Shown: in pieces, positions 10,241 through 21,960 of the stretch | Layout: the number at the start of each line of letters is the position of its first letter | Numbering within the stretch: the first letter of the stretch is position 1 | Source of the DNA: Posidonia oceanica | Lineage: Eukaryota > Streptophyta > Magnoliopsida > Alismatales > Posidoniaceae | Length of the DNA: 64,000 nt | Direction of reading: 5' to 3' | Assembly (NCBI GenBank): GCA_037176725.1 | Contig: JAZBRS010000050.1 | Location: forward strand, 10,186,001-10,250,000 | The notes under the pieces: model-generated | Told to the model about the DNA's origin: nothing | The model's input: only the letters and a program-made list of their open reading frames with translations | Database searches by the model: none | Program-made: the position numbers and the translations under genes

Positions 10241-10258
10241 TGGCGACTCTGCTGGGGA
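10241..10258 (+). other. Primer binding site of element B
   Basis: TGGCGACTCTGCTGGGGA begins one base after the LTR1 terminus ...CTACA. Ogre-type elements are known to use tRNA-Arg; this PBS has the expected TGGCGACTC form. Identical copies are at 25901 and, reversed, at 39210. Confidence 0.88.
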
Positions 10259-11600
10259 AAGCAGACTTCGGCTTTCGTTCCTGGCTTTTTCGCTCGCCTA
10301 TTTTGCAGCTTTGTCTGCCTTTTGTGCCTCCTTTGCCTGTTTTGTTCGCTTTTCTGTGCAAACTCCTAGCGAGTCGCCTCGTGGCTACTCTGCCTAGGTT
10401 TTGCACCTCCTTTGCCGCGGTTTGCGCTCTGTTTCGCTTTGCTTTGCCTGCTGTGGCGCTCTTACTTGTTTACTTGCTTGATTGCTTGCTTGTTGCTTGT
10501 TTGTTTCTCTGCTTCTGCTCTTACCTGCTTTAATGCTTACTTGTCTTTGTCTTTCTTTATCTATCTGCTTATAATTGCTTTACTTCTCGCACAATGCATG
10601 TCTACATACTTGTTTGGCAACAATGCATGCTTTTTGAATGCTAAATGCTTTTCTTACACATTTGCTATGTCACTACGCACGCACATGCCTTGCATATATG
10701 CCTTTTGACATGATGAATGTTTTTTCTTCACTATCATGCTCACGAACACTCGCACATGCCATGCACTTGCCTTTTCCTGTGTCGTGTGTTGTTTGCCTGC
10801 CATGTCTGACTGGTTTTCTTCCCTTTCGCACATGCCATGCCTAGGATAGTAGGGACTTGTTTGCTCTCCCCATGTTTAACTAAAAATGGCAAGTAAAAGG
10901 AACTTCTAGGGGTAACTAGAGACTTCGAACAACCCTTCACTCCCTTTGGTTAATAAAATGTGCAAGATAAAAAACTTTAATCATTTGCATAAGCATCATA
11001 TAGGGCATGCATCTTCTCATCTGAATCCACCTATTAGTTTGCGAAGGACAGTCCCGGCCTCTTGTTCCACTGCTTTGGGCGTGGTGCAAGTCAGTCGGTC
11101 TGTCCCCCCTTGTTCGGGGGTCGTGTCGGTGTTAGTAGAGGGTGCCACCCACGCTTTGGCGGGGTCGAGGCAACCAACGCACCACCCTGTCATTACCTGA
11201 GCTTTGGGCCAGGAGTTAGGTAGGGAACCTACTTTTCTAACCTGAGTCGGTGACCCGTACACCCAGGGATACCCGAAGTAGATCACCTGCTAGGATACAC
11301 TAGCTAGGTAAGGGGGGCATACTAGAAAGCATACATATCATTCATGCCATTTAACTTAACTCATTTGCATTCATCTTTTCAGTTTCTAACCCCAGTTTCC
11401 TTTTGTTTGTGTCACCAGTGATCGGTAAGCGAGTTCCCCTTGCTAGAGCTTGAGTACCGACCCTTGTTGACACCCCTGTTGCGACCTTATTCGTGACCAT
11501 TCCCCCTTTTGAGCTATCCGCCTTTGCGACGATAGCTCCTATTAGGAATCACCATTTGAACACCCGTCGCAGCCCTGTTCTCACGCGCTCTATGTCAGCA
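10259..11600 (+). other. Untranslated leader of element B
   Basis: About 1.34 kb with no supported gene. It aligns along its length with the leaders of C (25919-27230) and D (37893-39209), including a GGTTAATAAAATGTGCAAGA segment near 10950, a TTGGCGGGGTCGAGG segment near 11155 and a CACCCCTGTTGCGACC segment near 11475. An acceptor-like CGTCGCAG ends at 11572. Confidence 0.7.
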
Positions 11601-14153
11601 ATGGCCCAGTACGTCAGTGAGCCTCTCTTCACTCCTGTCACGGAGGGTGTTTCCGTTCCCGCCCCTCCGGTTGCTCCTTCTGTCCCCGTTGTTCCCCCTC
11701 CGACGCCAGGGTTTGCTCCCCTGGCGCCTCTAGGATCCCAGTACGTCCCGGGACAGTGGCAAGCATCTCTTCCTCCGGATCCGATCGCCGAGTCTATCTT
11801 GACGACCGTTACTCACGTTTCGGAGACGCCACTGCCCCCTCCGTCCCAGGGATACGTCGCCTTTGACATCCCTCCTACCGCTGCTGCGACTTTTTCTGTA
11901 GAATCTTTTCCTCCCGGACAGTCTGTGTCCGTGCCACTTGTCTCTCAACCTCCGCTGGCACTGCACTTCAGCGTCCCCACTGGCGAGACGCCTGAGGCGC
12001 AGTACCAGCACCAGATGGAGCTCGCCCAGAGACTGCAGGGCATGGCTCTATTAGTTCGTCCTTCCTGTGCTCCTGTCGTTCCTGAGGTTCCTTTGAGGCC
12101 AGTTCCTACATTTCATGCATCTACCTCTACACCTCCGCCTCGACAATCGTCTCAACTGCTCACGGTTACGAAGATGGGGGCCCGTTTACCGCCTCCTGCT
12201 GCACAACACTTAGCACCGCATGCTCCTCTTCCCCCTGGTGGTCAGTCCTTTGGACCGGCTGGAGCCTAGTACCTCACTAGCTCGCTGTCTGGCACCCCGC
12301 CTGTACAGCAACTGGTGCTCCGTCATCCTACCCCTATCACAGCACAGCATGGCATCTCCTTTGCATCAAGTCCAGCATCCTGCATACACTCCTGCATACA
12401 CAGTTCCCCAGCACGGATACGTCGGCCATCCCGTTGCTCCACCAGGCGACGCTATGATAGATCCGGAGGAGCACTTAGGTGCGACCCATTCGGCGTATGT
12501 GCTCACTACCCCTGCTGATCCCTCCCCTATAGCAGCAACTCCGGACCCCATCAACAACCGGATGGATGTCCTAGAGAAGGCACTACGACTAGTGCAGGGT
12601 ACTGAGCACCAGACCTACCAATTCCGGGACCTCTGCTGCTTTCCAGAGGCGGTACTCCCTCCGAAGTTCAAAATCCCGGACTTCGAAAAATACAATGGTA
12701 GGGGCTGCCCCGTGGCACACCTGAAGGCGTATTGCGGTGATCTCGCTCAGCTTCAGGCTGACGAGAGGTTGCTGATCCGCCTGTTCCAGAAGAGTTTGAC
12801 CGGGTCGGCACTCAAGTGGTTTACATCGCTTGATATGTCGGCCATCAAGACTTGGAACGACCTCAGTCAGGCGTTCCTGGAACAATACTCCTTCAACCTC
12901 GATCTGGTCCCAAAGCAGGCGGACTTGATCGCAATCAAGCAGAATTCTGGCGAGCCGTTCGGGGAGTACGTCGGCCGCTGGCGCGCCCTTGCCTCTCAGG
13001 TTCGAGATAGACCCTCTGACGAGGAGTCTATTGAGATCGTCATAAATGGGGCGCAGCCATCTCTCGGAGCTCTGCTTAGCATCCAACCAGTCACTACTTT
13101 TGCAGCACTCATCAGAGCTGGAGCGCGCATGGAGAGTTCTTTGCGGAGTGGCAACTTCCCGGCTCTCTCTGCGTTCGCTAAGCAGGCCGTGATCAGCAGT
13201 AACAGTGCCAACAGCAGCGCATCCAACAACAACAGCGGCAGCAACAACAACCGCCCGAAGAGGAAAGACTTGCCGAAAACCGCTGTTGCATTCGTCGACT
13301 CCCCTGCTGTGCCTGTTCGCTTGCCATCCCAGCCTGCCCCAGCTCAGATGGTGTACGCTCCTGCACCTAGGAATCCACCCACACCACAGATCACAACCAC
13401 CGCTAGACCGGTCTACCCTGCCGCACCGGTTCAGCAAGGCTCATACCAGAGGCAAAGAAGGCCACTCACTGAGAAGCGGAAATTCGCCCCACTGGTGGAA
13501 CCGCTCACGGTCATCTTGCCAAAGGTTGCATCGCTCCTGAAGTTCCCGGAGGTTCGTCTGCCACCAAATCCTTTGCCGCATTGGTTTAGGGCGAACCTCT
13601 TCTGCAATTTCCATCGAAGTGCCGGGCGTTCGACGGACAATTGCTTCTCCTTGCGGAACGCTATTCAGGATTTAATCGAATCGGGAACGATTGTGATTGA
13701 CACGCACGAGGCATCCACTCAAGCACACACACATGCATCTGCACATTCAGCTGTTCCCCTCATTCTGGCATCATCCACCAACCCCTACCGGAGCACTCTT
13801 ATCCGGGAGGGGCGGGAACCTCAGGCATCCATTCTGTCTTTCCTTCTGGGCCTACTACCTCCGTGGTAGACCCTTCTGATCTTATCTCTGATATCTCTGA
13901 GCCTTTCCCTGTGAATCTCTATCTTGCGGCAGTTGCCGGCTCCAAGTCGGGAATTCACACGATCCGACCGCGTGCCAGGCCGGAGCGCCCCTCCGCGCCC
14001 CCCGCTGTGCTTCCTCAGGCTCAATCCCCTGTACACCTTCTAGCTAGGGCCCAGCCTAGATCCCCTGTCCACCTCTTAGGGCGACCTCAGCTAGAATCCC
14101 CTGTACACCTTCTAGGCAGACCTCAACCTGCCCTAGCCTTTCCATCCCAATAA
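11601..14153 (+). pseudogene. gag: gag of element B (broken)
   Basis: Structural protein of a Tat/Ogre-type element, expected to form the cytoplasmic particle that packages element RNA. ATG at 11601 opens MAQYVSEP, shared with C and D. A proline-rich N-terminal part of about 220 aa ends at TAG 12267-12269, where element C has CAG. The retrotransposon-gag core (LFQKSL..ALKWF..L....TWNDL..AFLEQYSFNLDL) lies near 12770-13090, an Asn/Ser-rich linker near 13190-13260, and the zinc knuckle near 13600 with its second His replaced by Arg. Tandem SPVHLLxRxQ repeats close the protein. Other lesions against C are an 8-bp deletion near 12355 and a 1-bp deletion near 13758; TAA at 14151 replaces CAA of element D. 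Confidence 0.88.
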
Positions 14154-15770
14154 CCATACCCTCTAGGCAGACCTCAATACCTAGTAGGTCCCCCTGTAAC
14201 CCCTCCTGTGCTCGTAGCACATGCTCCAGTGGTCATTGACTTAACCTTGGACACCCATCGCGTCCCTTACAGCTACGCCATAGAAATGTGCGCGGAAGTA
14301 ACGCGATCGGGGAGGGTCTATAGGCCCCCAATGCCGGCAATTAGGCCAAATCACCCCAAACCTGCTATGCCCCCACCCTCCAACCAACCCGTAGCAGATC
14401 CAACCCCAAATCAACCCGTAGCAAGCCAAATCCCTGCCCAGCCTGTAGCGGCCCAGCTTCCTGCCACTACCCCCTTAGAGCTTGCCCAAACAGCTCCTCC
14501 TGTTGCCAAAAAGAACCAACCCAAGGCAGACTTAACCTCCCAACTTAAGAAGGTCAAAGCTGACATTTCCATTTGGGACCTAATCCACACCTTTGCCGAA
14601 CACCGCGAGGCTTTTCTTCGCGTGTTCCAAGCTACCCGTGTCTCCCAGTCTATTGAGTCTTCAGCCTTGGAAAGCATGGTAGGGTTGATTGTGGAGCCTG
14701 AGGTCATCTCTTTTACAAGTGATGAGCTGCCTCCAGTGGGGATTAATCATAACCAACCCCTGTTCGTCACGGTTCAGTTCAAAAGCTTTCGCATTCCCCT
14801 AACACTGGTTGATAATGGGTCAGGCCTTAACGTCTGCCCCTTGCGTACTGCAACCAAGCTCGGATTCAAAGCCGAGGACATTACGCCAGCCATGAAGGGA
14901 ATGACAGCTTTTGACAACACCCACCATGACGCTCTAGGGATCTTGATTATTCCTCTTGCTATTGGCTCGGTCGTCTTCGATGTAGAATTCTATGTCGTCG
15001 ACTTGAAGCCAAATTTCAATCTTCTGCTTGGGCGTCCTTGGCTCCACAAGCATCAGGTCCTTCCTTCGACCCTCCATCAGATGATAAAGTACCGTCGCGG
15101 CGATGATGTCATTGTCGTCATGACGGAGAACTTTGAGAAGGAGCGGATCGAAGCAGTCTCCCTCGTGTCTTCACAAGCTATCCCGTTTGACCCCGAGACT
15201 TCTGAAGCTCTATATCGCATTAATCGGTGCGAGCCGGTTAACTTCATTCCTGATCTTGAACGTGTCAACTCCTTGGCCGTTCACAGCAACCCCTTGCGAA
15301 TGGTCGAGAATATATGTCACAGGTGGGGTTACATAAAGGGTACACCGGTCGGGCGTCATGGCCAGGGGATCGCAGAGCCGATCGTAGCGGTGGAGCGGAG
15401 GAAATCTGAAGGCCTCGGTTACGAACCCAAGCTCAACAAAGATCATTGCCTTCAGCTCAAGGATCAAGAACCAGCCATCCCCAGAGACCTCACTAACTTC
15501 ACCTGTGCAGGAATTCTAGGATCGACCGATGATCAAGCCGCGGCGCCGACAGAAGACTGGGTCTGCATTAAGGACTACTACTCGGATGAGGAGCAGTCTG
15601 GCACAGCAGAGGCAGTCCCAACTGGCAGCAAGGCAATGATCAGCACAGAGGCACCGCAATCAGTATGTTCAGCTCTCTATCTAGCAGATACAGCAGACAG
15701 CTCAGCAGGCTCTGTGGCAGAACTGGCAAGCTCTCACACTTTTGCAGCCACATCTGCATTACAAGTATAG
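14154..15770 (+). CDS. pro: Retropepsin-like protease domain of element B
   Basis: Aspartic protease part of the Gag-Pro polyprotein, which cleaves the element's proteins. The open frame from 14208 contains the active-site motif LTLVDNGSG, the flap-side region, and FNLLLGRPWLH, typical of plant Ty3 retropepsins; a GLGYEP stretch follows. The preceding Pro/Gln-rich linker is in frame with gag, so pro is not a separate gene but the C-terminal half of gag-pro. It ends at TAG 15768-15770; element D has TAA at the equivalent codon, so this stop is probably the real end of gag-pro. This copy of the domain has no internal stop, but the gag upstream is broken. Confidence 0.85.
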   Translation, partial: PYPLGRPQYLVGPPVTPPVLVAHAPVVIDLTLDTHRVPYSYAIEMCAEVTRSGRVYRPPMPAIRPNHPKPAMPPPSNQPVADPTPNQPVASQIPAQPVAAQLPATTPLELAQTAPPVAKKNQPKADLTSQLKKVKADISIWDLIHTFAEHREAFLRVFQATRVSQSIESSALESMVGLIVEPEVISFTSDELPPVGINHNQPLFVTVQFKSFRIPLTLVDNGSGLNVCPLRTATKLGFKAEDITPAMKGMTAFDNTHHDALGILIIPLAIGSVVFDVEFYVVDLKPNFNLLLGRPWLHKHQVLPSTLHQMIKYRRGDDVIVVMTENFEKERIEAVSLVSSQAIPFDPETSEALYRINRCEPVNFIPDLERVNSLAVHSNPLRMVENICHRWGYIKGTPVGRHGQGIAEPIVAVERRKSEGLGYEPKLNKDHCLQLKDQEPAIPRDLTNFTCAGILGSTDDQAAAPTEDWVCIKDYYSDEEQSGTAEAVPTGSKAMISTEAPQSVCSALYLADTADSSAGSVAELASSHTFAATSALQV

Positions 15771-16690
15771 GCAGCAGCGGTACAGGAGTCAGAGACACTC
15801 CTTCTGGCAGGATCAGGCAGGCTACCTGCGGTCGCAGTCACACCAGTGCCACTGTCCCTCTCTCTGGGGGGGCAGTCAATCAATTCAGTCAGTAGCACAG
15901 CTCAGCCCACTCCAGCGGTCGCATCACTGGGAGCACAGTCAGCGCAGTTCGCTCCACATCTTCCTCACGCCAAGCAGCAACTCTCTCGGCAGGCCCCCAC
16001 GGCGTCAGAAGCTACACTCTCACAGCCACAGCCAGTTGCAGAGGACCAACTAAGCGCCATAGTCTCCCGACCCTTGAGCCCTCAGAAGAGCGCCTCTGCC
16101 TGCCTTCCACCTGCAACAGTGACACTGGCAGCATACCCATCTGTGGCCCCGCTGACCAGTCTGTTTGGATCTCCCACACCAAAGCTGCCGCTATCAGACG
16201 TGCCCGTGAACCAGATCATGCAAATTCCAAGGGCAGCGATCCGTCTTGCAGCTGGGCCAGTGCCGCAGGCCCCCGGCGCCTACTACGTCGACTCACCCTC
16301 AGACGAGGAGGAAGGAGTGGCGATAGAAGCCCAGGTCGATTCATGGATGTCTGACTTAGAGCTACTTTATCAAGAACAAATCAAGTCGATAGCAGAAGAC
16401 CTGGCAGAGCATCGAGCCGCAGAAAGGAAAGGGAAAGCCGTGGTTACGGACCCTCCTCTGCAAGAAGACCATGCCTCTATCATGATCCTGGAAGAAGGCT
16501 CGGCAGCACCGGACTCCCCTAGACCAGATGAGCTTATCACTCTCCGACCAGAAGGAGGGTCTAGGTGGTTCGTGCAACACATGCCTCACTAGAGCAGCAT
16601 AGCGAGCGGCAGTGCCCAAATCAGCCGCCAGTCCGGCATACCCTCCACAAGCACACTAGAAGACTCAGAGGAGGAAGCGCTAGCAGTTGC
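15771..16690 (+). pseudogene. pol: N-terminal linker of pol, element B (truncated)
   Basis: In frame with pro after its stop. It aligns to the low-complexity Ser/Ala/Gln-rich linker and to the PGAYYVDSP..DEE..VDSWMSDLELLYQEQ block that precedes RT in element D (33389-33776 and the start of the 33388 frame). TAG at 16590 interrupts it, and after about 16690 homology to D stops. No RT, RNase H or integrase follows. In Ogre elements pro and RT are separated by a spliced intron; none can be defined here. Confidence 0.7.
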
Positions 16691-16952
16691 ATGAGTGCAT
16701 CCATACCATCATTTAAACATTTGCATTGTTTTTCTTTCGAGTTCTAACGCCAGTTTGCTTTGTCTCCAATTGAGATCTGTGAGCGAGTTCCCTAGTCGGA
16801 GCTTGAGTGCTTTTCTTCACTGACGCCTCTGTTGTGTCACCTGTTCTCGACCCTCCTCTTCTGGGCTATTCGCCTTTGCGACTATAGCCCCTCCTAGACG
16901 TCATCCTTCACTTTTCTGTTGCAGCCCTATTCTTACCCGTTCTCGGTCAGCC
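16691..16952 (+). other. Second leader fragment fused to pol
   Basis: From about 16690 the sequence matches the last 250 bp of the leaders of B and C (compare 11340-11600), including ATCTGTGAGCGAGTTCCC, the GACTATAGCCCCTCC part, and an acceptor-like CTGTTGCAG ending at 16924. The pol-to-leader join has no LTR between, so it is a recombination junction. Confidence 0.75.
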
Positions 16953-19260
16953 ATGGCCCAGCACGCCATCGAGCCTCTACTTACTACAGTCGTTGGGGTT
17001 TCCACTTCGATCCCTCCGACTCCCGTCTTGACTCCTTCTGTGCCCCTTACGACGCTGGGGTTTCCCCCCTTTACGTCGGGGGACCCCTGCATACCGTAGG
17101 GTCTGGGCAAGTCTATGCCCCTCCGGATCCTGTCACCGAGGCTTCCTTAGTGACTGCCACTCGCATCCTAGAGACTGTCCCGATTGCTACTGACCCCCAG
17201 GGCTATATTACCTATGGCCCTAGCCTTGCTGCGGCGACCACTTCTGTAGGATCCTTGCCCCTTGGACAGTCTGTGTCCCCACCTCTTGGATCTGATCTCC
17301 CGCCATCACTAAACATCAGTATCCCCGCTGACAGGCCTCCTGAAGTGCGGTATCGATATCTGATGGAGATTGCCCAGGCTTTCCAGGGCATGGCTCAATC
17401 AGTCCACCCCTCCTTGGTTCCTTCTGCTCCTGAGGTTCCCTTGCATCCTGCCCTTACAACCCAGGCTTTCCCTGCTACACCGCCGCCTCGGCCATCACCT
17501 CAGCTATTTTCTGCTCCGGTGATGAGGGCACAGCCTCTGCCCTCTGCATTCACTTCACTCACTGCACAGCATGTCTCTCCATCACCTGGTGGCCAGCCCC
17601 TCGAGCTGGTTGGAGCATAGCACCCCACAGGCCCGCCGTCTGGCACCGTGCCAGCGCAGTAGCTATTGCTCCAGCACTCAACACCACCCACTACATAGCA
17701 TCTCACCTACCCCCACCCCCTGCATCAGCAAGTTCCTACCCCTGTATACATTCCTGCATAAACTACACCCATGTACGGATACGCCGGCCATTACGTCACG
17801 CCACCAGGCAACGCGATAGTGGACTCGGAGAAGCACCTCGGTGCGACCCAATCGGCGTATGTGGTCCCTGCCCCCGCTGCCCCATCTCCTTTGATAGCAA
17901 ATCAAGATCCCTACGACGACAAGTTCGTCGTACTGGAAAAAGCACTTTGTCAAGTGCAGGGCACAGACCTCCACTCCTACCAGTTTCGGGACCTCTGCTA
18001 TTTCCCAGAGGCTGTGCTCCCACCGAAATTCCGCATCCCGGACTTTGAAAAATACAACGGTAGGGACTGCCCCATCGCCCACATGAAAGTGTATTGCGGA
18101 GACCTCGCTCAGCTTCAGGCTGATGACAAGTTGTTGATCCGTTTGTTCCAGAAGAGTCTCACTGACCCGGCCCTCAAGTGGTTTACATCACTTGATATGG
18201 CCACCATTAAGACATGGAACGACCTCAATAGGGCGTTTCTGGAACAGTACTCTTTCAATCTCGACCTGGTCCCTAAGCGCGAGGACCTTGTCGCCATCAA
18301 GCAGAGACCCAATGAGCCATTTGAGGAGTACATCGGCCGTTGGCGTGCCCTTGCCTCACAGGTCCGCGATAAACCCTCCGACGAGGAGTCTATCGAGATC
18401 GTAATTCGAGGCGTGCAGCCATCCACTGGGGCTCTGCTTGCCATTCAACCAGTCACTAACTTTGCATCTTTGATTTGGACTAGCACACGTGTGGACAGCT
18501 CCCTGTGGAGCGGCAACTTTCTAGCACTCACCGCCTTTGCCAAGTAGGCCACCTATCCCAGCAGCAGCCACGGTGGCAATAGCAGCAACAACAACAACTA
18601 CGACGGCATCAACAACAATAACCCCAGGAGAGGGGATCCCCCGAGGACCGCCGTTGCATACCTTAACGCTCCTGCCGCTCCCGTTCACATGGTGGCTCAG
18701 CTTGGCCCGAATCAGGTAGTGTATGCACCCACACCTATTGCACCACACACTCCACACATCACCACCACCGCCCGACCGGTCTACCCTGCCGCACCGATCT
18801 GGCAAGGATACAACCAGGGGTAGAGACGGCCCCATCAGCAACAGTGTCGCTTCACCCAACTTGTGGAGCCACTGGGCGCCGTCTTCCCTAAGGTTGCATC
18901 GCTCCTCACACTCCCCGAAGTCCGCTCGCCACCGAACCCTCTTCTGAGGTGGTATAGGACGGATCATTTCTGCGATTTCCATCGAGTCGTCGGGCACTCG
19001 ACGAATAATTGCATCACTCTGTAGGGCGTAGTACAGGATTTGATCGACCAAAAGGTCATTTCGATCGATACACAGAAGGCGGCATCTTCATCCACACCTC
19101 CACCAGCATCCACACATGCATTAGGAGTAGCACCCTCCCATTCCAACATCGTCCACCAGCCTTTGCTGGAGCATTCTGGCTCGAAGGCGCGGGGACCTCA
19201 GGTGTTCATTCCATCTTCCCCTCCAGGTCCGTTACGTCTGTAGTGGACCCCCTTGATCTC
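16953..19260 (+). pseudogene. gag: Second, diverged gag in element B
   Basis: ATG at 16953 opens MAQHAIEP. A frameshift lies near 17090 (first frame stops there). The second frame continues to TAG 17618, the same codon as the gag stop of B and D. The capsid core (17771-18547) is well preserved and ends at TAG 18545 where relatives have CAG; more TAGs follow at 18821 and 19022. The zinc knuckle near 18970 keeps all four ligands, unlike the other three copies. Divergence from the B/C/D gags is much greater than among them, so it comes from a different subfamily. All recognisable stops are TAG, mostly at ancestral CAG codons. Confidence 0.85.
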
Positions 19261-20101
19261 ATCCACCATGTTTCTGAACCATTCCCTTCTTCTCTTTATC
19301 GCGCGGCACTTGCCGGTCCTGGGTCGGGAATACATGTGATACGACTGGAGGCCGAGTGGGAGCACACTACAGCAGACCCCGCCGACTGTGCTGGCAACGT
19401 AGGAGTGGACCCAGCACCTCCATCCTGAGGTTGCTGACAGGTACGTCCTTCTTACCTTCACCTTTACTTCTTGCTTTGTCTCTTCATTTCTTTTCATTTT
19501 GTTTTGCGTTTTCTCGTCATGTCAGGAAAACCCATAAAAAGTACAAAACCAATGAAAAATCCAAAAATATGCATTCTTTTCCTTGCATGCACATATCCCT
19601 TCCTGCATGCACATGTCATTTCCTGCATCTTGTAAAAGACAAAAACATCAAAAAAATCAAAAAATCAAGAATAAAAAAAAAACATGCTTTCCTTTTCGCT
19701 GGTTTTCCCTTTTTTATGTTTTCTTAAAACAGAAAAGCCATAAAAAAATACAAAACACATGGAAAAATCCAAAAACATGCTTGTTCCCTTCCTAAAATGC
19801 AAAAAAAGAAAACCCCGAAAAATTTTTATAATCAAAAGCCTGGCTTAGGACAAATAAGCAGCGCCGAGAGAATGTCAAGCATCGACAGTCTCAAGTAGGA
19901 CTCACCTGAGCAGCGCCATTTCCTGCATGCGACTACAAAGTGAGACTGAGAACAGCACAGAACATCTCGCTGAGTGCGAAACTCCAAGAGCGGGATCTAT
20001 CCAATTAAAAGAGTCCACCAGACATGGAGAGGACCAAAGCAGAGCAAAGCATAGCCAGAGGCTGCCTGTACACATTGCAGAGGCAGAAAGTGTGCGCCGA
20101 C
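19261..20101. other. Degenerate tail and A-rich stretch before LTR2
   Basis: The gag tail fades by about 19430, where GCTGACAG is followed by the donor-like GTACGTCC. Then about 400 bp is A-rich, with two imperfect copies of an AAAACCCATAAAAAGTAC-like unit at 19505-19690 and 19725-19850. The final 240 bp has no recognisable content and carries no PPT, so LTR2 at 20102 is not the 3' LTR of this element. Confidence 0.55.
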
Positions 20102-21909
20102 TGTTGACACCCCATCTTGGCAGGCCCGGACCCTTGGAGCCCTCTTGGTGATTGCTGGATCAAACCCCAACCAAACCCTAACCCTAATCCTCCTCTCTGC
20201 CCTTCAAAATCAGCCTGTTTTGACCTAAACCTTTACCCCCCTTCCCAACCTCAAAACCTAACCAAAATCCATAGGAAAGCCCACCACTGTCCGCCCAACA
20301 AGCCTACCCAAGAATCTAGGAATTTCCAAACCTAACCCATTCCCAAAAACCCTAGAAAACCTAGGTGAAACTACCCTTTTTCTACACCTTGAAACCCCTC
20401 CAAAACCTCCTTAGAATCAAACCAAAACTTCAGAACCAACACTTCAAACCCTAAACTACCCACTCAATAATTTTCAGCCCATTCCGAGACCATTAAGACC
20501 CTCTTTCACCCAAATTATCCTTTTCTCTCTCCGGGATTATCATTTTCTCTCTCCTCTCTCTCTCTCCTGATTATCATCTCTCTCTTCACCCCTTTCTTAT
20601 CCTTTTTCTGGTCTGGCTGTGGGCCCCCTCTGTGCTTCTATCCTTCCTCTATCTTATCCCTATTTTTACTTTATCTTTAACACTTTTTCTGAATTTTAAA
20701 AAATCGTTTTCCTCCAACCTATCTCTTTTCCTCTTATCTCCCTCTTTCTTCCATTTCTTTCTTCCTTCTCTTTTCCTTTTCTCCCTTCTGCAAAAATCCA
20801 CAAAAACCCATAAAAATCTGTAAAATCTCAAAACACAAAAGAAACAAATCAGAACCCTAAGAAAAACAATTAAAAAATGTTAAACAAGCAATTAACAACT
20901 TAAGCTCAACTAAATCAAGCTAAAAGGAAAACCAAACATGCAAGCTAAAAAATGCAAAACAAATCAAAAGAAAGCACTAAAAAATCAAGGAAAAAGCTAA
21001 AATAAAATCAAAACCCACCAAAAATAAAAACCCCATCAGAAGAATTAAAAGACAAACCCTAAAAAGAAGAATTAAAAATCAAACACCAAAACAAGTAATT
21101 AAAGAAGGTAAAAGACTTAACCTAATAAACATAAGAAAAACAAGTAAAAAACTTAATTAAAAAAAGAAAAGAAAAACACATCTGAAAGACTTAAAAAACA
21201 CCCTATCAAACCAGAAAAACCCAACTAAAAACTTCAAGAAAAATCAATAAATAAAAATCAAAACATAACTTAAAAGACTAAAACTTAAAAACCTAAAACC
21301 AACCCTGATTAATACGAAATTAAATCCTAAAAAATCCTAATTAATATCCTAAGTGTCCAACAAGGGAAATACAATTTTTAAAACAATTTAAAAAAGGTTT
21401 AACAAACATTTAATCAAGTGAAAACCAATTAAAAACAAGACCAAAGCCCTAAAACCCTAATCAAGCCCAAAACACGTTAATCAACTCAAAATGACCATTA
21501 AAAATTTTAATTAAAATCCTAATCTATAGCACAACCCTTCTAATATTTTTATTTATTTTTAGTTCCTTTTTACTAATTTTATTTCCCCATTCTACCCTCT
21601 CTTTCTTTCTTACTTCTCTTTTTCTTTCTTCCTTTTCTTCACTGGGCCCTCCGGCCCGTTTCTTCTTTTTATCCTTTTATTTTTCTTCTTCGGCCCGCAG
21701 CACAGTCCAGCCCACGCTCCTTCTCCCTCCTTCTTCTTCCTCGCGCGTCAGCTGGATTCCTCCCGCGAGCTCGCTGCTACAGATCTCCCTCCATCCATTC
21801 AAATTCAAGCCTCCATCATTTCGGTCTACAGCAGCTCGCCGACTCCTCCATCTCAGCACCAAATCCGGAGCCGGTCGCCTCGCCGTCTCCTCTGCTGCAG
21901 TGGCCGCTG

Positions 21910-21960
21910 ACGAATTTGAAATTCGGTAGCGTGCCAGTAGCCGGTCTCTCCCCATATAAG
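21910..21960 (+). promoter_or_regulatory. Promoter of LTR2
   Basis: Near-palindrome CGAATTTGAAATTCG around 21911, then CCCCATATAAGCC with TATAAG at 21955-21960. It aligns with 6127-6177 of LTR1. Start of transcription is expected near 21.99 kb. Confidence 0.55.

Noticed and set aside
11466..11480. TGTTGACACCCC in the leader of B as another LTR start
   Set aside because: No LTR sequence follows, and the aligned places in C and D differ at the first bases.
13205..13540. Alternative-frame and antisense ORFs inside gag and pro (e.g. 12589-13437 on the minus strand)
   Set aside because: Shadows of a constrained coding frame with high GC; the gag frame has clear family motifs.
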